The position numbers and the translations under genes were made by a program. This document shows positions 34,711-49,248 of a DNA stretch of 64,000 nt, one piece after another. How positions within the stretch are numbered: position 1 is the first letter of the stretch; each line of letters opens with the position of its first letter. The DNA lies in assembly GCF_000204055.1 (NCBI RefSeq), contig NW_006768802.1, forward strand, positions 93,318 through 157,317, written 5' to 3'. The stretch comes from Melampsora larici-populina 98AG31 (lineage: Eukaryota > Basidiomycota > Pucciniomycetes > Pucciniales > Melampsoraceae). The notes below the pieces were generated by a model. The model ran no database searches, was not told the DNA's origin, and saw nothing but the letters and a program-made list of their open reading frames with translations.

Positions 34711-35092
34711 ATGAATTTGTCTACTCGCAATTACATCTTGATCATATTTGTTTTTTTGAAGTTGATTGAATGTGAGAGGGGTCATGATCAGATGAGAACG
34801 GTATGCACAGAACATTATTCCCCAAATCCTGCAACCAACGTAAAATGCATGATGTAAGTGCAATCGTCTGACGTGAATCACAAGCCCTCTTGAAGTATGG
34901 TTCAGACATATTGTGCTTACATAATTAATCCGAGCTGGACTATTTAGAGCTTGCACGGGACTCATGGCCGGCCAGTTAGTCGCAGAAAGAATCAAATACG
35001 AAAAATGCCCTTTCAATGGTAAGCAATCGTTGGCCAAGTTGCTCAAGTACATAGATATTTGTGACGACTACAGTGCTGTTGCCAGCTCATGA
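34711..35092 (+). CDS. Small secreted cysteine-rich protein (effector candidate)
   Basis: Two exons, 34711-34853 and 34948-35092, joined by donor gtaagt and acceptor tatttag, give 95 residues. The nearer acceptor ccgag would introduce a stop. Residues 1-20 form a clear signal peptide (MNLSTRNYILIIFVFLKLIE). The mature part (about 73 residues) has five cysteines (TVCTEH, VKCMIACTG, EKCPF, DICDD) plus one at the signal junction. No transmembrane segment or domain was recognised. Size, signal peptide and cysteine content are those of candidate effectors of plant-pathogenic fungi. No host target can be inferred. It is isolated in repeat-rich DNA between a transporter pseudogene and ASE1. No toxin family was recognised. 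Confidence 0.65.
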
Positions 35093-36330
35093 ACTACAGT
35101 CCATGTGGAAGTATAGTTCATCTAGTCGGTAAGCCAACGTCAAAGATTCATCATACAATTTGAGAGATGCTGATCTGTGCTCACCCTCTTAAAATTCTCT
35201 ACTTTGTCAGGGGCCAGGCCTATAAGATGAAGGGAGCCAATGGCTGAACCGTCTTTCTATTGTTGCCAAGAAGCAAAATTCAAAACAAAAGCATGGTTGG
35301 GTACCCCCAAAAGACAAAATAGACAAATTGATCGCAGTATGAACTCAGCAATGCTGGAAATTGTTATATGTGTACTCAATAAAAGACGAAGAAGCCAGTA
35401 TTTGTCAGCCCCTCTGCTCCTCTTCCATCTCCCAAAAACTAAAAATCTTGCTGTAAAGTCTTGCTACCGATATCTTTTTTTGGATTTTACGCCCAACACT
35501 CAATGCCCACAAGTCGAGAGTAGGGGACGAGGATCTAACATGACTTTGATGGGCTTGGAATTATCATAATAGATGGTAGCCCAGAAGTCAGACTGCACAC
35601 TCCCCAAAGACAACAATAAAGTCAGTACAAAGTCCGACTTGATAAGATGGATGTGATAAAAGCTGAAGTCTGGAAGTCTCCTCAAGTTTGTTAAGCTAAG
35701 TCTTCACCGTTTGAAATAGCAAGGTGGAAATGCCCACAAGCCCCGAGGAACACGAAGATCATGGACTTGAGCATATAAGCCTCAAGGATCCACTGTAATG
35801 TAAACTACGAGCTACAAATGTCTCGAGTTCATCTAGCTTAACAAGTACTACCAATTCAATGTTTGGGACAGTTTGGGACCAACACATCAAAGTTTTCAGC
35901 AAAGAATTTGAATTTGGATACAAGCCAATCCATGGTATTTTTCCTTATCGATCACAACGACCCATGCGGTGTAGGATTAACAGCCAAGTTGCCGACATTG
36001 AGCTGACACTGCTGCTACGGAAAACTTTGGTTAAGCGTATTTTACTCTTTCCCTATGAGAGCAGCCAGGATTCCCTCAAGGCTCTATCGCTATCAGAAAT
36101 CGTTCACCTTGGGTTCTGATGATCAGGTGACTTGACGCGACTCGGTTATGTGACAGATTGGTGACAGAGAGTGAGAAGTGAGTGACATCTGTCGAGTGAT
36201 AGCCCGAACTCCAGCTTCCCAATCCCAATCCAACTGGCAGGCTGAGCTCACCGATCTCGATTCTCTATACAACTTCAACTTATCATCAAGTTCATCATCT
36301 CGATCTCATGAACTAAGCAAACAAACCAAC
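35093..36330. other. Intergenic and ASE1 5' region
   Basis: No gene was recognised in 35093-36120. The ASE1 frame is open upstream of its chosen ATG to about 36178, but that segment lacks an in-frame ATG before 36331. Confidence 0.4.
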
Positions 36331-39251
36331 ATGGAGAATAGTAGTAACACCATCAATCAATCAGATCAATCTTCAATCTCAACTTCACTTTCAACTGCCT
36401 CCATCGATCCACTCGTACATCTCTCTAACACTCTCACGTACCATCAACATCATCTGATTCGACTTTATACCTCACTGGGTCATTCTGAACCAACACTCCT
36501 AGTGGCTGGAAAGATTACTGAACTTCATACTTGCATTCTCAAGACGATCGAGCTTCAAGCTAAGCAAGCCGAATCAGAAGTCGAAAAACTTACAAAATCT
36601 GTAGAAGACCTCTCCGATCATATTCAAACCCTTCGAGCCCGTCTGAATCACCATTCACATCATCATCTTGATCTCGAACCACTTGATGGAAAAGAAGCAC
36701 TTGTGCCACGACTAGAAAGGCTACAAAACATTGAACGCGAGCTTCTCGACCTCAAATGCGAACGAGAGGTTCAAGCTGAAAATGTCATTCAAGTCCTCGA
36801 AGGATATATCCCAATCCTTGGACAAGACTACATCACCGCAATCATTTCTGGCCCCAATCCAGAATCTGGACGCTCTGGTACTGATCTTAGTCTGGAATAC
36901 ATTCAAAGACTCGAAAAACATTGCAAACAATGTGAACGCGAAGTGGTACGCGCCTTTCCCTTCGTCGCGTGCCTTACATTTGAACAGAAAGTCTATATCA
37001 TAGATGACATTCATAAGGAAGACAACTCATTTCGATCAAACCACTTTGGAACTCTATTACCAGTCCACACGCTCAGAAACACTGGCACAGCACTTTCAGG
37101 TAATCTTTGATCTATGGGGCGATTTAGGAATCTCTCCTACTCTCTCGCCACTTTCATCCTCGAACGAAGATCATCAACAAGCTCAATTTGATGCTGAAGT
37201 ACTCTTGCATCTCGGCTTCGAAGGCATCACTGTCACTGAAACTGGAGACATCGCCTCTCTTGGTCAACGGACACCGATACCAATGCAACCTACTTTGGAA
37301 AACCTGAATCGCGCTGAAGCACGAAGGTTATGGCTTGAAACCGAAAGTTCAAAACGTGGGGAAGAAATTCAACGTTGCTATGATGAACTTTGCCCGATTT
37401 GGGTTTGTGTTAGTTATGTTTCTCAACCAACTTTGACAGTGACCAGCATGTTACCAACCAAACTAAAATGATTCACTCCAATACACGAAGCTGGACGTAC
37501 CTGAAGAAAATCAGGAAGACTTTGTGGAACAGTGGAGCGGACTCAGTCTCCAATGTGTAGAAGCATATCAATTAGAGCTGGCTCGAATGATCGAACTACG
37601 AAAGGAACACATGGTACAGTTTGTAGACCAGAAGCGTCAATTGATATTCCAATTATGGGATCAGATGTATGTAAGTGAGGAGGAACGCGCTGAAGTGGAG
37701 ATCATGAGCTCAAGTTGAGTTTCTTCTTATACAGTTTGCAATCCGCTGAATCAGTGAAATGAACTTTAGTTGACTGTGTTTGGCGTTATAATAGGCTGCT
37801 TTTCTGAAGAGTTGTTAGCCGCCCATGATGCCAAGTATCAAGAGCTTCTTCAAGAATTGGAAGATCGCAAACCAGTACTAGATTTGTTTGATCGGTACAC
37901 AACCTTGCTTCAAGAAGCACATGACCTACAAGTCAGCTCCTGCCGTTTTGATAATCTATCTTCTTTTAAAATGGGACCTACAAAGGCAAAAAACTAATAC
38001 AAATTGTTTTGAAGTTGGCAGAAAAAGATCCAGATCGATTCGCCAAAGGTAAACGTCATGATCCTGGTAAGCTGCTTCGAGAGGAAAAGATTCGAAAAAG
38101 GGTGACAAAGGAGAAACCAAAGGTAAATGAAGTGCTTCTCATGCGAATCAGAAACCCCCTCATATCCGGCTTCTCCCTTCCCCCTGGTGATTCGTCTTGC
38201 TACATGTTTGAATCGAAACACTTACTCATAGTCTTGCTGGGAGTGTTGGTCAGTTAGAAGCGCAATTGAAGGAACTCATACCGCAGTGGGAAAACAGCCG
38301 TGGCCGTCCTTTTCTCATCAATGGAAGCCGATATCTTGATGATTTGGTGACCAGGCTGGAACAGGAGGCAGCCTCCAAAGATCAGGTGAGCAGTTGCGCT
38401 ACTAAGATATACATGTAATCTCGCTTGAGCCACGGTGTCAATGATTCGATTCATTCATTCCATCATCTCAGCGAACCAAGACAGGTACCGCGCCTGTGAA
38501 GCGACAACAGACCGGAACCCAGTCTCGGAGTACATCACCTGTGAAGAAACGAACTAGGTCGGGGACGGTGTCGAAGCCACCTGTCAGTGGGGCAATGGTG
38601 GCGATGAGAGGGAGTGCAAATCCTTTTGGGTCTGCCACCCCTGGTTTCAACAATGGGATGCAATCCGCCAGTCGGATAGGCGCGCAGCCGACGGGTGGTT
38701 CAAATTATAACATGCGAAGTGGGACGCTACATCCTCAACGGACCGGTTCTTCAATGTCGAACTACAACCCTACGACCCCCACGCCGTTCTACCAGCATCA
38801 TGGCACGTCAAACCGATCTCGCTCTATTGATCAACACCATGGTGTACCTTCATCTATCACTCGGTCAAGCTCGTTAGCATCATCTATGCGGCCTTCCAAT
38901 CTTCCACCTCGAGCACCGTCTAGTCTTTCCAACTCAACACATCATTCCACCGCCCTTCCGCAGCCCTCTTCCCACGCTCCTACTATTCCTCGACCACAAC
39001 TGGTCTCGACAATAAATCGACCTCCACTCCTTCAAAGGAGTACGAATACTAATCCTCCTTTACCTAAACCTGTACCTAAGCCGCCACAAATTCAAGTTAG
39101 TAAGAGGACTAGCTTTCGACCTAGACCGTCTAGCATTCTTTACCATCCACCTCCCCTTCCTACAAGTCGGGCGGTGAGTATCAGTGGATCGACGAATACC
39201 ATTGATTCTGTACCAGTTCGAATGGATGAAGCGCAACCATTGATTGAGTGA
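36331..39251 (+). CDS. ASE1: Ase1/PRC1/MAP65 spindle-midzone microtubule bundler
   Basis: Exons 36331-36945, 37004-37402, 37491-37713, 37795-37931, 38015-38122, 38254-38385 and 38472-39251 join in phase to 797 residues. The N-terminal part is coiled coil. The family core is recognised from VIFDLWGDLGI (~residue 245), IFQLWDQMYVSEEER, then KPVLDLFDRYTTLLQEAHDL, DPGKLLREEKIRKRVTKEKPK and GRPFLINGSRYLDDL (spectrin-like microtubule-binding module, compare LLREEKMRKR and PFxVxGxxYL of PRC1). The C-terminal ~260 residues are Ser/Pro/Arg-rich and unstructured, starting with SPVKKRTRSG, a basic stretch with S/TP sites that could be phosphorylated by Cdk. Ase1 dimers cross-link antiparallel microtubules in anaphase. 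The third donor is the weak gttgag. It runs in the same direction as ARG5,6, 0.7 kb upstream. Confidence 0.85.
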
Positions 39252-39943
39252 AGTTTCAAAAGAGTGAAAGATTTTGTGTTTTCTTGAAAGTATTTGATTT
39301 TTTTGTTTGGTTTATAAAAATTAGAATGAAGAATTTGTATGGTATGAAGTTTTGTATAAGCAATTTTTTCAACAAGTTTTCAAAGTTTGTAATTTTTCTT
39401 TTTTCTGAAGGGTTTAAGGATCATTTTATCATCTTGATACCAATACCGATTGGTTTTTGTTTGGGTTTTCATGTCGTTTTGTTGATATTCTTTTTTGGGA
39501 GTCAGTTGCGAAGTGGATGGATGGATCATGTGGCATCAATCTACATTAAGAAATGAAGGATATACGTAGTGCCGAGTTTTGAAGAGCGCTCTGAGAAAAT
39601 GATGTTGAGGAATTGATCTGCTGCCCTCAGAACTCCACCATGACTTGTAAGATCTGAAGGGCAAATCTTTCAAGTGTCTTCTGAGAGATTCCACTGCTTC
39701 ACACAGTTCACACTGAAGTTGAAGTTGGTCTGCACAGTTTTAGTTACTTTTGTAGTGATTCTTGATCGAAAGTGTCATTGATCTTAATTTCTAGTCTACT
39801 TAGGGTTGGTGTTCACTGTTGACCATTCAAGTCATCTTGTTTTGCGGGGTTTCTTGATTACCTTCTTGACTTTTACTTCTTTACTTCTTCGTTTCCTTCT
39901 TCTTCGTAGCACTTATCTTACATTAACAAACTCAGCATTAAAG
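39252..39943. other. Intergenic, ASE1 3' region and ARG5,6 promoter
   Basis: AT-rich 3' flank of ASE1, then a pyrimidine-rich stretch (about 39870-39905) just upstream of the ARG5,6 start, common in fungal promoters. No other feature. Confidence 0.4.
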
Positions 39944-43164
<3,221 letters not shown>

Positions 43165-44542
43165 GTCTAGTTCAGAGTTTTAAACGTATTTCATTGATGA
43201 ACAGCGGTGATTGCAGTAAGACTTTTCTTATATCGGGAGTCTACGGAATTCTGTATTGATATTATAGGGCAGAAACATGAAATTATTAGCCCAGAGCAGC
43301 TCTACAGAATCAAGATTAACTTGAGAGGCTGTTATTTGACCCAAGATTGTTTCTTGAAAACAATAGTATGTATTGAAGAGTTCTGGTTGGTTTCTTCTAA
43401 CCTGCTTTTTGCGCCTTGCCATTTGATCTCTGCGTTTGAAGCTTTGAGATGCATGAGAATCTCTTGATAATATTCAACCCACTTTACACCTCACAAAAAG
43501 TTGTTGAAGCCTATTGACCAAATCATGTCTGTCATACCGCACCGTACCATATACCATATATACGATGATGATTTTCAAGCCTTCCTACTCTCAATGACAT
43601 GAGTGGATGCTGGTTATGGAATAATACACTTTGTGGGGCACTAGTGGTGAAGCGTCACTGTGTGATCAATCCGTTCATCTCAGACAGCTAGTGTCTAGTG
43701 ATCACATCAATTCCCCCCTATTTCGTGCTCTGCATATGTGGAGGTCACCGAAGCAATGCTATATCCTTGGAATCTGTTTCACGTTCGTCGCCGAGGTGAA
43801 AGAGGCGATGGTCTAGTCAACTGCTGTGTAAATGTGCGCAGAGAAGAAAATTCAAGGCTATTGATCATGTGTTCTATTGTTGGAGATGCGGAGAATTACA
43901 AGATCTTTGATGTGGGGCTTGCAAAGTGGACTGGTGAAAGGATGTAGCTCAGGTAGTTTCCAGTCTTAACATCACTTCAGAAACACACTGAAGCACTGGA
44001 TTGTAGACTAAAATAGATGTGTATGACCGGTGACATCATTGGTCTATGACGACCGAAGAGGAATTGTTTCACAGAGAACGGATCAACTCTTCGATGAAGC
44101 AAGTTGGACTCAAGGTGCGCAGCTGATAAAAAGGTGTAACCACTTAAGATGGCCACCGTTGTCCCGTTCAACTAACTCCAAAATTGAATTCGCCAATGCC
44201 AACCTTCAAACATTTCATTTTAGCATTTGAGTCACCTCGCCTTTTGAGTTTCTAAAGAGAACCGCGTTTCTTCTTTTTCCCTTGCTGAAAAACTTATCAA
44301 CAGCGCTCACGCTTTCTATAGTGGAAAGCTTCTACTCATTTCTTTACCTTTCAACACGTTGTGGCACTATTGACGACAAAATTAGTTTAGTGCAAAGTTT
44401 TTTTTTTGATTTCACAATTTCGTGGTCTTTGTACCTGCTGAAGTCGTCTACTTCAAGTTCAGAAAGAGCTGGCTCTCTACCCTGTTGATATATATAAACA
44501 TTTACCATTTGCGAAAAACCCTTACATTTTCAAAGTCCAAGA
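43165..44542. promoter_or_regulatory. Intergenic; TATA-containing upstream region of the Tyr/Gly-rich gene
   Basis: No gene in 43165-44480. A TATA-type sequence (gatatatataaac) at about 44488-44500, roughly 45 bp before the ATG at 44543, is the likely core promoter. Confidence 0.4.
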
Positions 44543-45764
44543 ATGCGGTATTCAAGTCGTGGATCACAATGTTGAGTTCCATACTTTAACTGAAGATTTT
44601 TCATCTCAAGCTAATCAAATCATCTCTCTTCTTTTCAGACGGCGGAAGCATTGCTTCAAGCTATGACTATCCCTGTAAGTATATTAGCTATTGTCTTTAA
44701 CCTTCACGTGCAATCCTCTTTCATACTCAACGATGTCCATGAGATTTTAGATAGCGGAGGTGGTTATGACCTCGGTGGTGTTTGGCGCCCACACACTGGT
44801 CGAAGTGAAGTGGTGTTCAACAATTATCCCGACTACTATAGCGGTGCAGATATGGCATACTGTCAACCAGGATTCATGTCAGCTTATGACCCGATGTTGT
44901 TGGGCGATTATTATAATTGTCCAACTGACTATTATGGTGAGATTGTTTAACCTTTGTTCAATCAAGTATACCTTCAGAATCAAAAAAGTAGCTCATGGAC
45001 GATGAAACGACTTGGTCTACGCAGGGTCGTATGAATCACTTGCCATGTATGAGGAACAATTACGCTTGATGAATATTAGTCAAGCGGAGCGCCTAGCTAG
45101 ATGGAACAGCCGCCTTCAATTCGAAGAACTTTGTGAAGAGGTAAATCTATGTTTTTTCTAACCTCTAGGTGAAATCAAACTGACTGGGGAAACACATAAT
45201 TTGTCTTCCCAGGAGCGCGCACTCCGTTATCAGATGATGGCGGAAGAAGAGCGCATCAGACTGGGTTTGATGGGCTCCTCTTACTGTACGTGATCATATC
45301 ATTATGATGTTTTTCTCGAGCTAACATGTTCCTTCCTATAGGGGGGTCTCGCTATGGTGGATATGGCTATGGCGGTTTTCCCATATCAGGAACGATGTCA
45401 TCTTGGGGCACCTCACGGCTACCTCTGAGCAGTGGCCTAGCGTCTCGCTATAGACCACGCTATGGCTCTGGGATGAGGGGTGTGGGTTACGGCTATGGAA
45501 GCGGAAGCCTTTGCGGAAGCACATATGGGCCTGCCTCAGGTGGGTATCCGCAAGATCGTCAGTACTTGGATGATATGTTGGCCTACTGAACCATCCCACT
45601 TTGCATCCACAGTCATTTCTGGTTACAGTGGCAGAGGTCGATTAGGACTCACCACAGGAAGCGTTGCCTCTAATATGTTCAATGCACAGATAGATGAGGC
45701 CAAGCGTCTAAGAAGACACGCACGCGAGTATGCGCGACAAACTCGGCGACAATTGGCATACTAG
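44543..45764 (+). CDS. Tyr/Gly-rich protein of unknown function, seven exons
   Basis: Exons 44543-44570, 44639-44674, 44751-44936, 45025-45140, 45213-45285, 45342-45539 and 45613-45764 give 262 residues; most introns are phase 1. The N-terminus is rich in Tyr, Gly and Ser (SQYGGSIASSYDYPYSGGGY). A charged helix follows (AERLARWNSRLQFEELCEEE, then MMAEEERIRLGL). A Gly/Tyr/Arg/Ser-rich region (SRYGGYGYGGF, MRGVGYGYGSGS) and a basic helical tail (AKRLRRHAREYARQTRRQLAY) end the protein. No signal peptide or known domain. If the last intron (donor gtgggt) is kept, the protein stops at 45589. Its plan resembles the gene at 8422-9571: Tyr-rich arm, single charged helix, Gly/Ser/Tyr-rich tail. Low-complexity Tyr/Gly/Arg sequence suggests condensate formation or RNA binding, which is speculation. 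Confidence 0.6.
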
Positions 45765-45808
45765 ATCAATTCCACTTTGTGATGATGCCTGTCTCACCTA
45801 TTGTACAG

Positions 45809-46883
45809 CCAACACCCAAATTGCACCGCAACATATTTCAGTTTCGGTGCGATTTCGGTGCGATTTAGATGTTTAAACGAAACGAAATGTGATTGCGGTC
45901 CTCCCGCACCGAAATAAGATGAGCAAAATCGTGATTTCGGTTCAACCGAACCGAAACCAGATTTGATGAACCGCAACTCGCAACGAACCGAAATATGCTG
46001 CGGTTGGTTGCGAGTTTGTTAAAGGTGAAGGCAAGGTGTTTCCCAGTCCACTACATGTGAAAAGAGAAGTGAGAGGAGGTTTTCACCTATCAGTAGTTCT
46101 CTTCCTTTTCGAACTGTTGTGCATTCTTTTCCTCATCTGAACTTTTTATTGACATCGTCCAAAAGTTGTTTCCTCACGTCCAGTTCCTTTTGTCCGTCTT
46201 GAACAGGTTCAAGTGTTCTCTTAAACCCACTCTCACAACTTTTCTTGAGCTTGCTCCAACTTTGAGCGTCTATAAAGTTTCACATTTCGCTGATGAGGTG
46301 TGTAATCAACATTTTTGGGTGACAGCATCATTTTTATAGCGTCATCATACCCTGTAAAGGGAAGAACGATCAGACAAGCTATCGTGCATGATCAGAAAAG
46401 CTATTGTTCGCTGCTGATAGTTATTGTCACGTCTCTTCCCTTACATTGTCCATCATTACCAGAAGATTACAGTCAAAGTGGCTCAAGAAGACTTGACTCT
46501 CACATGTTTTCTAGTTGTAGTTCTTTCAACAAATGTGATTTCTTCATTTTCTTTCTTCGTTCAGCTCAAAAAACTTGAATCACCTGATCTATTGAATATA
46601 GTATACTTCTTTGATTATCTCAAAGCTAAAACTTCAACTCCTAATATATGTGTCTCCTCCTCTCCAATCTTTGTATCCTATTTGTACCTGCAAAAACCGA
46701 AATAAATTGCGGTTTCGGTTCGATTTCGTTTCGAATTGCGGTTTATCTAACGCACCAAAACCCTTTGGGGACTTCAAGCGTTTCGGTTCAAACTGCGATT
46801 TCGCTTGATTGCGTTTCGGTACCTTCGCAACGAAATAAAATAACCCGATATTTCGGTGCGTTTCGTTTCGATTTGGGTGTTGG
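45809..46883. mobile_element. 1.07-kb TIR element with cggtttcggtgcg-type subterminal repeats
   Basis: CCAACACCCAAAT (45809-45821) and its exact inverse (46871-46883) are the ends, flanked by TACAG on both sides (45804-45808 and 46884-46888). About 200 bp at each end is filled with many degenerate copies of ttcggttcg / ttgcgtttcggtg-type motifs in both orientations. The centre is unique and non-coding. It is a non-autonomous DNA element; the 5-bp duplication is unusual and its superfamily is unknown. Confidence 0.7.
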
Positions 46884-47082
46884 TACAGCTCTTCTTCCCT
46901 TGAGGTTGGAAATGGACTATCCTTTGTGTTTTGAATCTCATTGTATCTACCACATGTCTTTGAAATTATTTCATGATACTCCTCTAGTACTGCGGCACTA
47001 GTACTGATGGCACGGTGAATCACACTGGCTGTGTTTGACATGACATGTTGAGAAAGTTTATCAAGAGACACTTGAGCCGGGC

Positions 47083-48036
47083 TCAATACTTTTTGACTGA
47101 GTCGATCAGCGTCTGTGAGCCTGATTCTGAAAAGTCCGCTGTGCGAGGACCGATCAGCATATATCGGCATGAATGTGTCGAGATAATAGGATTGAAGCTG
47201 AACTTACCAAGTGCAAATTCAGCTATCAATCCCTGCAGCTCGATTTCAATTAAACAATGAACAAAGGGGGTCAGCGTTGGCCGAGTCAGTGTTCTTATAA
47301 TATATATATATATAGCATGAAGGGCCTGGATAAAAGGTGTTCGTCAAATGACCTACTTCACTCCAACATATAACCCTTTTCTCCGGGGTTTCATCACGAT
47401 CGAGCTTTTCCATGTCATCATCCGACTCATCGCCATCTTCAGCGGGTCTCGCTGGTAGTCGTTTGATTTCTTTTCCTCGACTAAAACGCAAAAGGACCCA
47501 GGGTGAAGGAGAGAGCTTTCGCGGGGAGACCAAACCCAGCTCGAGCTCATCGTCCAAAGTTTCTGATCCGTTCAAGTCCAAAATCACGAACTCGAGCCGC
47601 TCAGAAGAGTGACTAAACCGAGACCGATCAATCAGTAAGCGTAACGCAAAGCTTTGATGAGGGTGGTTATGCACCTCATCGAGACCTTGGCCATCAAAGC
47701 TTCCATATCCTTCCAGCCCGGCCCCCTCCTCGTCCGTTGATCCCATACAGGGAGCACAATCCAATGCTTTTCTTGATTGATCATTCGACTATAGCTAGCC
47801 TCGTTTGACTTCATCCGTTCCCGAAGCTTATTCTCATCCATTGCTAACATTTCACCGGGTGAAAGACCTTCTAGCGAATCTAAGGTTCGACCCATCACCT
47901 CCCGCGTAAATATCTGTTTCATCTCATGAGGTATCAGGTCAATGAATCTTCGGTAAGAATCTGCATTACGAAAATTAAGATAAAAGCGCGCGACTGACAC
48001 TAGGCACCATTGTTCTAATCTTGGAACGCCCTCCAT
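47083..48036 (-). CDS. Uncharacterised protein, four exons including a 25-nt microexon
   Basis: Minus-strand exons 48036-47675, 47612-47357, 47232-47208 and 47138-47083 join in phase to 232 residues. The N-terminal half (VPRLEQWCLVSVARFYLNF, then FIDLIPHEMKQIFTREVMG) looks like the helical start of F-box/RNI-type proteins, but this is a weak impression. The second half has VPDLNG-like ILDLNGSETLDDE and an acidic stretch (EDGDESDDDMEKLDRDE). The third exon is only 25 nt, reading GLIAEFAL with its neighbours. Donors are gtgcat (weak), gtaggt and gtaagt. The start at 48036 is the first ATG of the open frame; an upstream exon cannot be excluded. Function unknown. Confidence 0.55.
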
Positions 48037-48079
48037 ACTTTGGCTTCTCAATCAGCCTACGAAGCACTGCTCATATAAC

Positions 48080-48531
48080 TCATGCAAACATCAGGATTTC
48101 TATATCTCTATGAAGCTCCAAAGGGAGAACGATCGCACAGATCCAAAAACCCAAGTAGATCACAAACCACCGCCAGCTTGCAACTCGGACGAGCTGAAAA
48201 GCAGACGAGAGCCAAAGGTGATCACACACCGTCTCACCTAGCGTTTCTATGAGCCAAATGAATCAAAGTCAACAGTTTTGAACACTCAGACTCGCGTAGA
48301 CACACACGCACACATACCCTCACACACCTCATTCAGTTTCATACGTTGACGAATTACCCTCAGTCGGCCCATCACCATCAATGGCATCAGACTGAGTGGC
48401 ACTGCTATTGCCAGTGCCTCGGTCCTTTCTACACGACACAAGAGAAAAATAGTGGGAGCTGTGCTTGCGATCGCATTGAGAACGTAGAAAGGCTGGAGCC
48501 ATAGTCGTCTGAATTCATTGATACGTGCCAT
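48080..48531 (-). CDS. Putative small multi-pass membrane protein
   Basis: Minus-strand exon 48531-48328 and a second exon 48193-48080 after a cttttcag acceptor give about 106 residues. Two hydrophobic segments lie in exon 1 (VLNAIASTAPTIFLLC and ALAIAVPLSLMPLMVMG), and a third in exon 2 (WFVIYLGFWICAIVLPLEL). The donor sits in a gt-repeat (gtgtgtgagg), so the exact junction is uncertain; the phase-0 choice keeps the third hydrophobic segment. A cag directly before the ATG leaves open an additional 5' exon. It is 44 bp upstream of, and on the same strand as, the gene at 47083-48036. No family recognised. Confidence 0.4.
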
Positions 48532-48877
48532 CTGACAAGGTGTTGTATTCTACTTTTTCATAAGGTCGATCTCAGTCCAGAAGCTGAAGACCCGACCAAA
48601 TTGTCGCGTGTATAGCCCCGTAAGCCCCGTACGGGTCACCTACTCCAGCCCGCGGGGCACACCGTAAAGACTTGATTAAGCTTAGGGGCACGCAGTGTAG
48701 GGATATGTAGCTGACTTTCTTGACTCTTGATAGCGGAGGCCCGAAAGCCACCAATGGCACTTCAAGCAAGGAAACTTTTTGGAAGTTTGAGCCTCAATAA
48801 ACTTTAATGTGATGTGAAGCAATCTATCAACTGCCGGTTCGCCTATTTGACCCTTTTTGCTTGCAGGCTGTGATCTT
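48532..48877. other. Intergenic, nothing recognised
   Basis: Upstream of the putative membrane protein gene, up to the copia element. Only short frames. Confidence 0.35.
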
Positions 48878-48920
48878 TATTGAATTTCGACGATTGCTAA
48901 CATCCTATTTTCTCTACACC

Positions 48921-49248
48921 TACAGCCCTTTGCAGAATTGATGACTTTGGAAAAAAAGAAAACACTTGAGTTTTCAAAAAAAACCTGCAAGTTTTTTTCA
49001 AAAACTCATCGAGTTTTTCAAAAATTCATCGAGTTTTTCAAAAATTCATTGAGTTTTTCAAAAACTGAGCGAGCTCTTTCTCTTTTGGAATTACTGAGCC
49101 AGGTTTCCAAAAAAGACTCACTGACTTTTTGAAAAACTCAGCAGCTTTTTCACAAAACTTGGTTACTTTTCGAAAAAACTCGAGGTTTTTTATTTGAAAA
49201 CTCGAGGTTTTTTTTTCTTCAAAGTCATCAATTATGCAAAGGGCTGTA
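48921..49248. mobile_element. MITE in the left LTR, TA flanks
   Basis: CAGCCCTTTGCAGAATTGAT at the left faces its inverse at the right (ends 49246), with TA at both outer edges, as for Tc1/mariner-type elements. The TIR is 28 bp with one mismatch. Compared with the right LTR, about 55 bp of LTR sequence is missing at the insertion site. Confidence 0.7.
48985..49080. repeat. 20-bp tandem repeats inside the MITE
   Basis: Four to five units of (a/t)aaaactcatcgagttttt-like sequence in a row, each about 20 bp. Similar shorter units recur in inverted orientation toward the right end. Confidence 0.7.

Noticed and set aside
39248..39556. 102-codon Phe/Ile-rich frame after ASE1
   Set aside because: AT-rich 3' flank; hydrophobic composition follows from T-richness and no splice or start context supports a gene.
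46634..47170. 178-codon minus-strand open frame
   Set aside because: It runs from intron and exon DNA of the 47083-48036 gene into the TIR element at 46883. The splice-consistent C-terminus of that gene uses a different frame and stops at 47083.
48985..49080. Regular 20-bp repeats resembling a CRISPR array
   Set aside because: Repeats are contiguous without unique spacers, lie inside a MITE, and the genome is eukaryotic.
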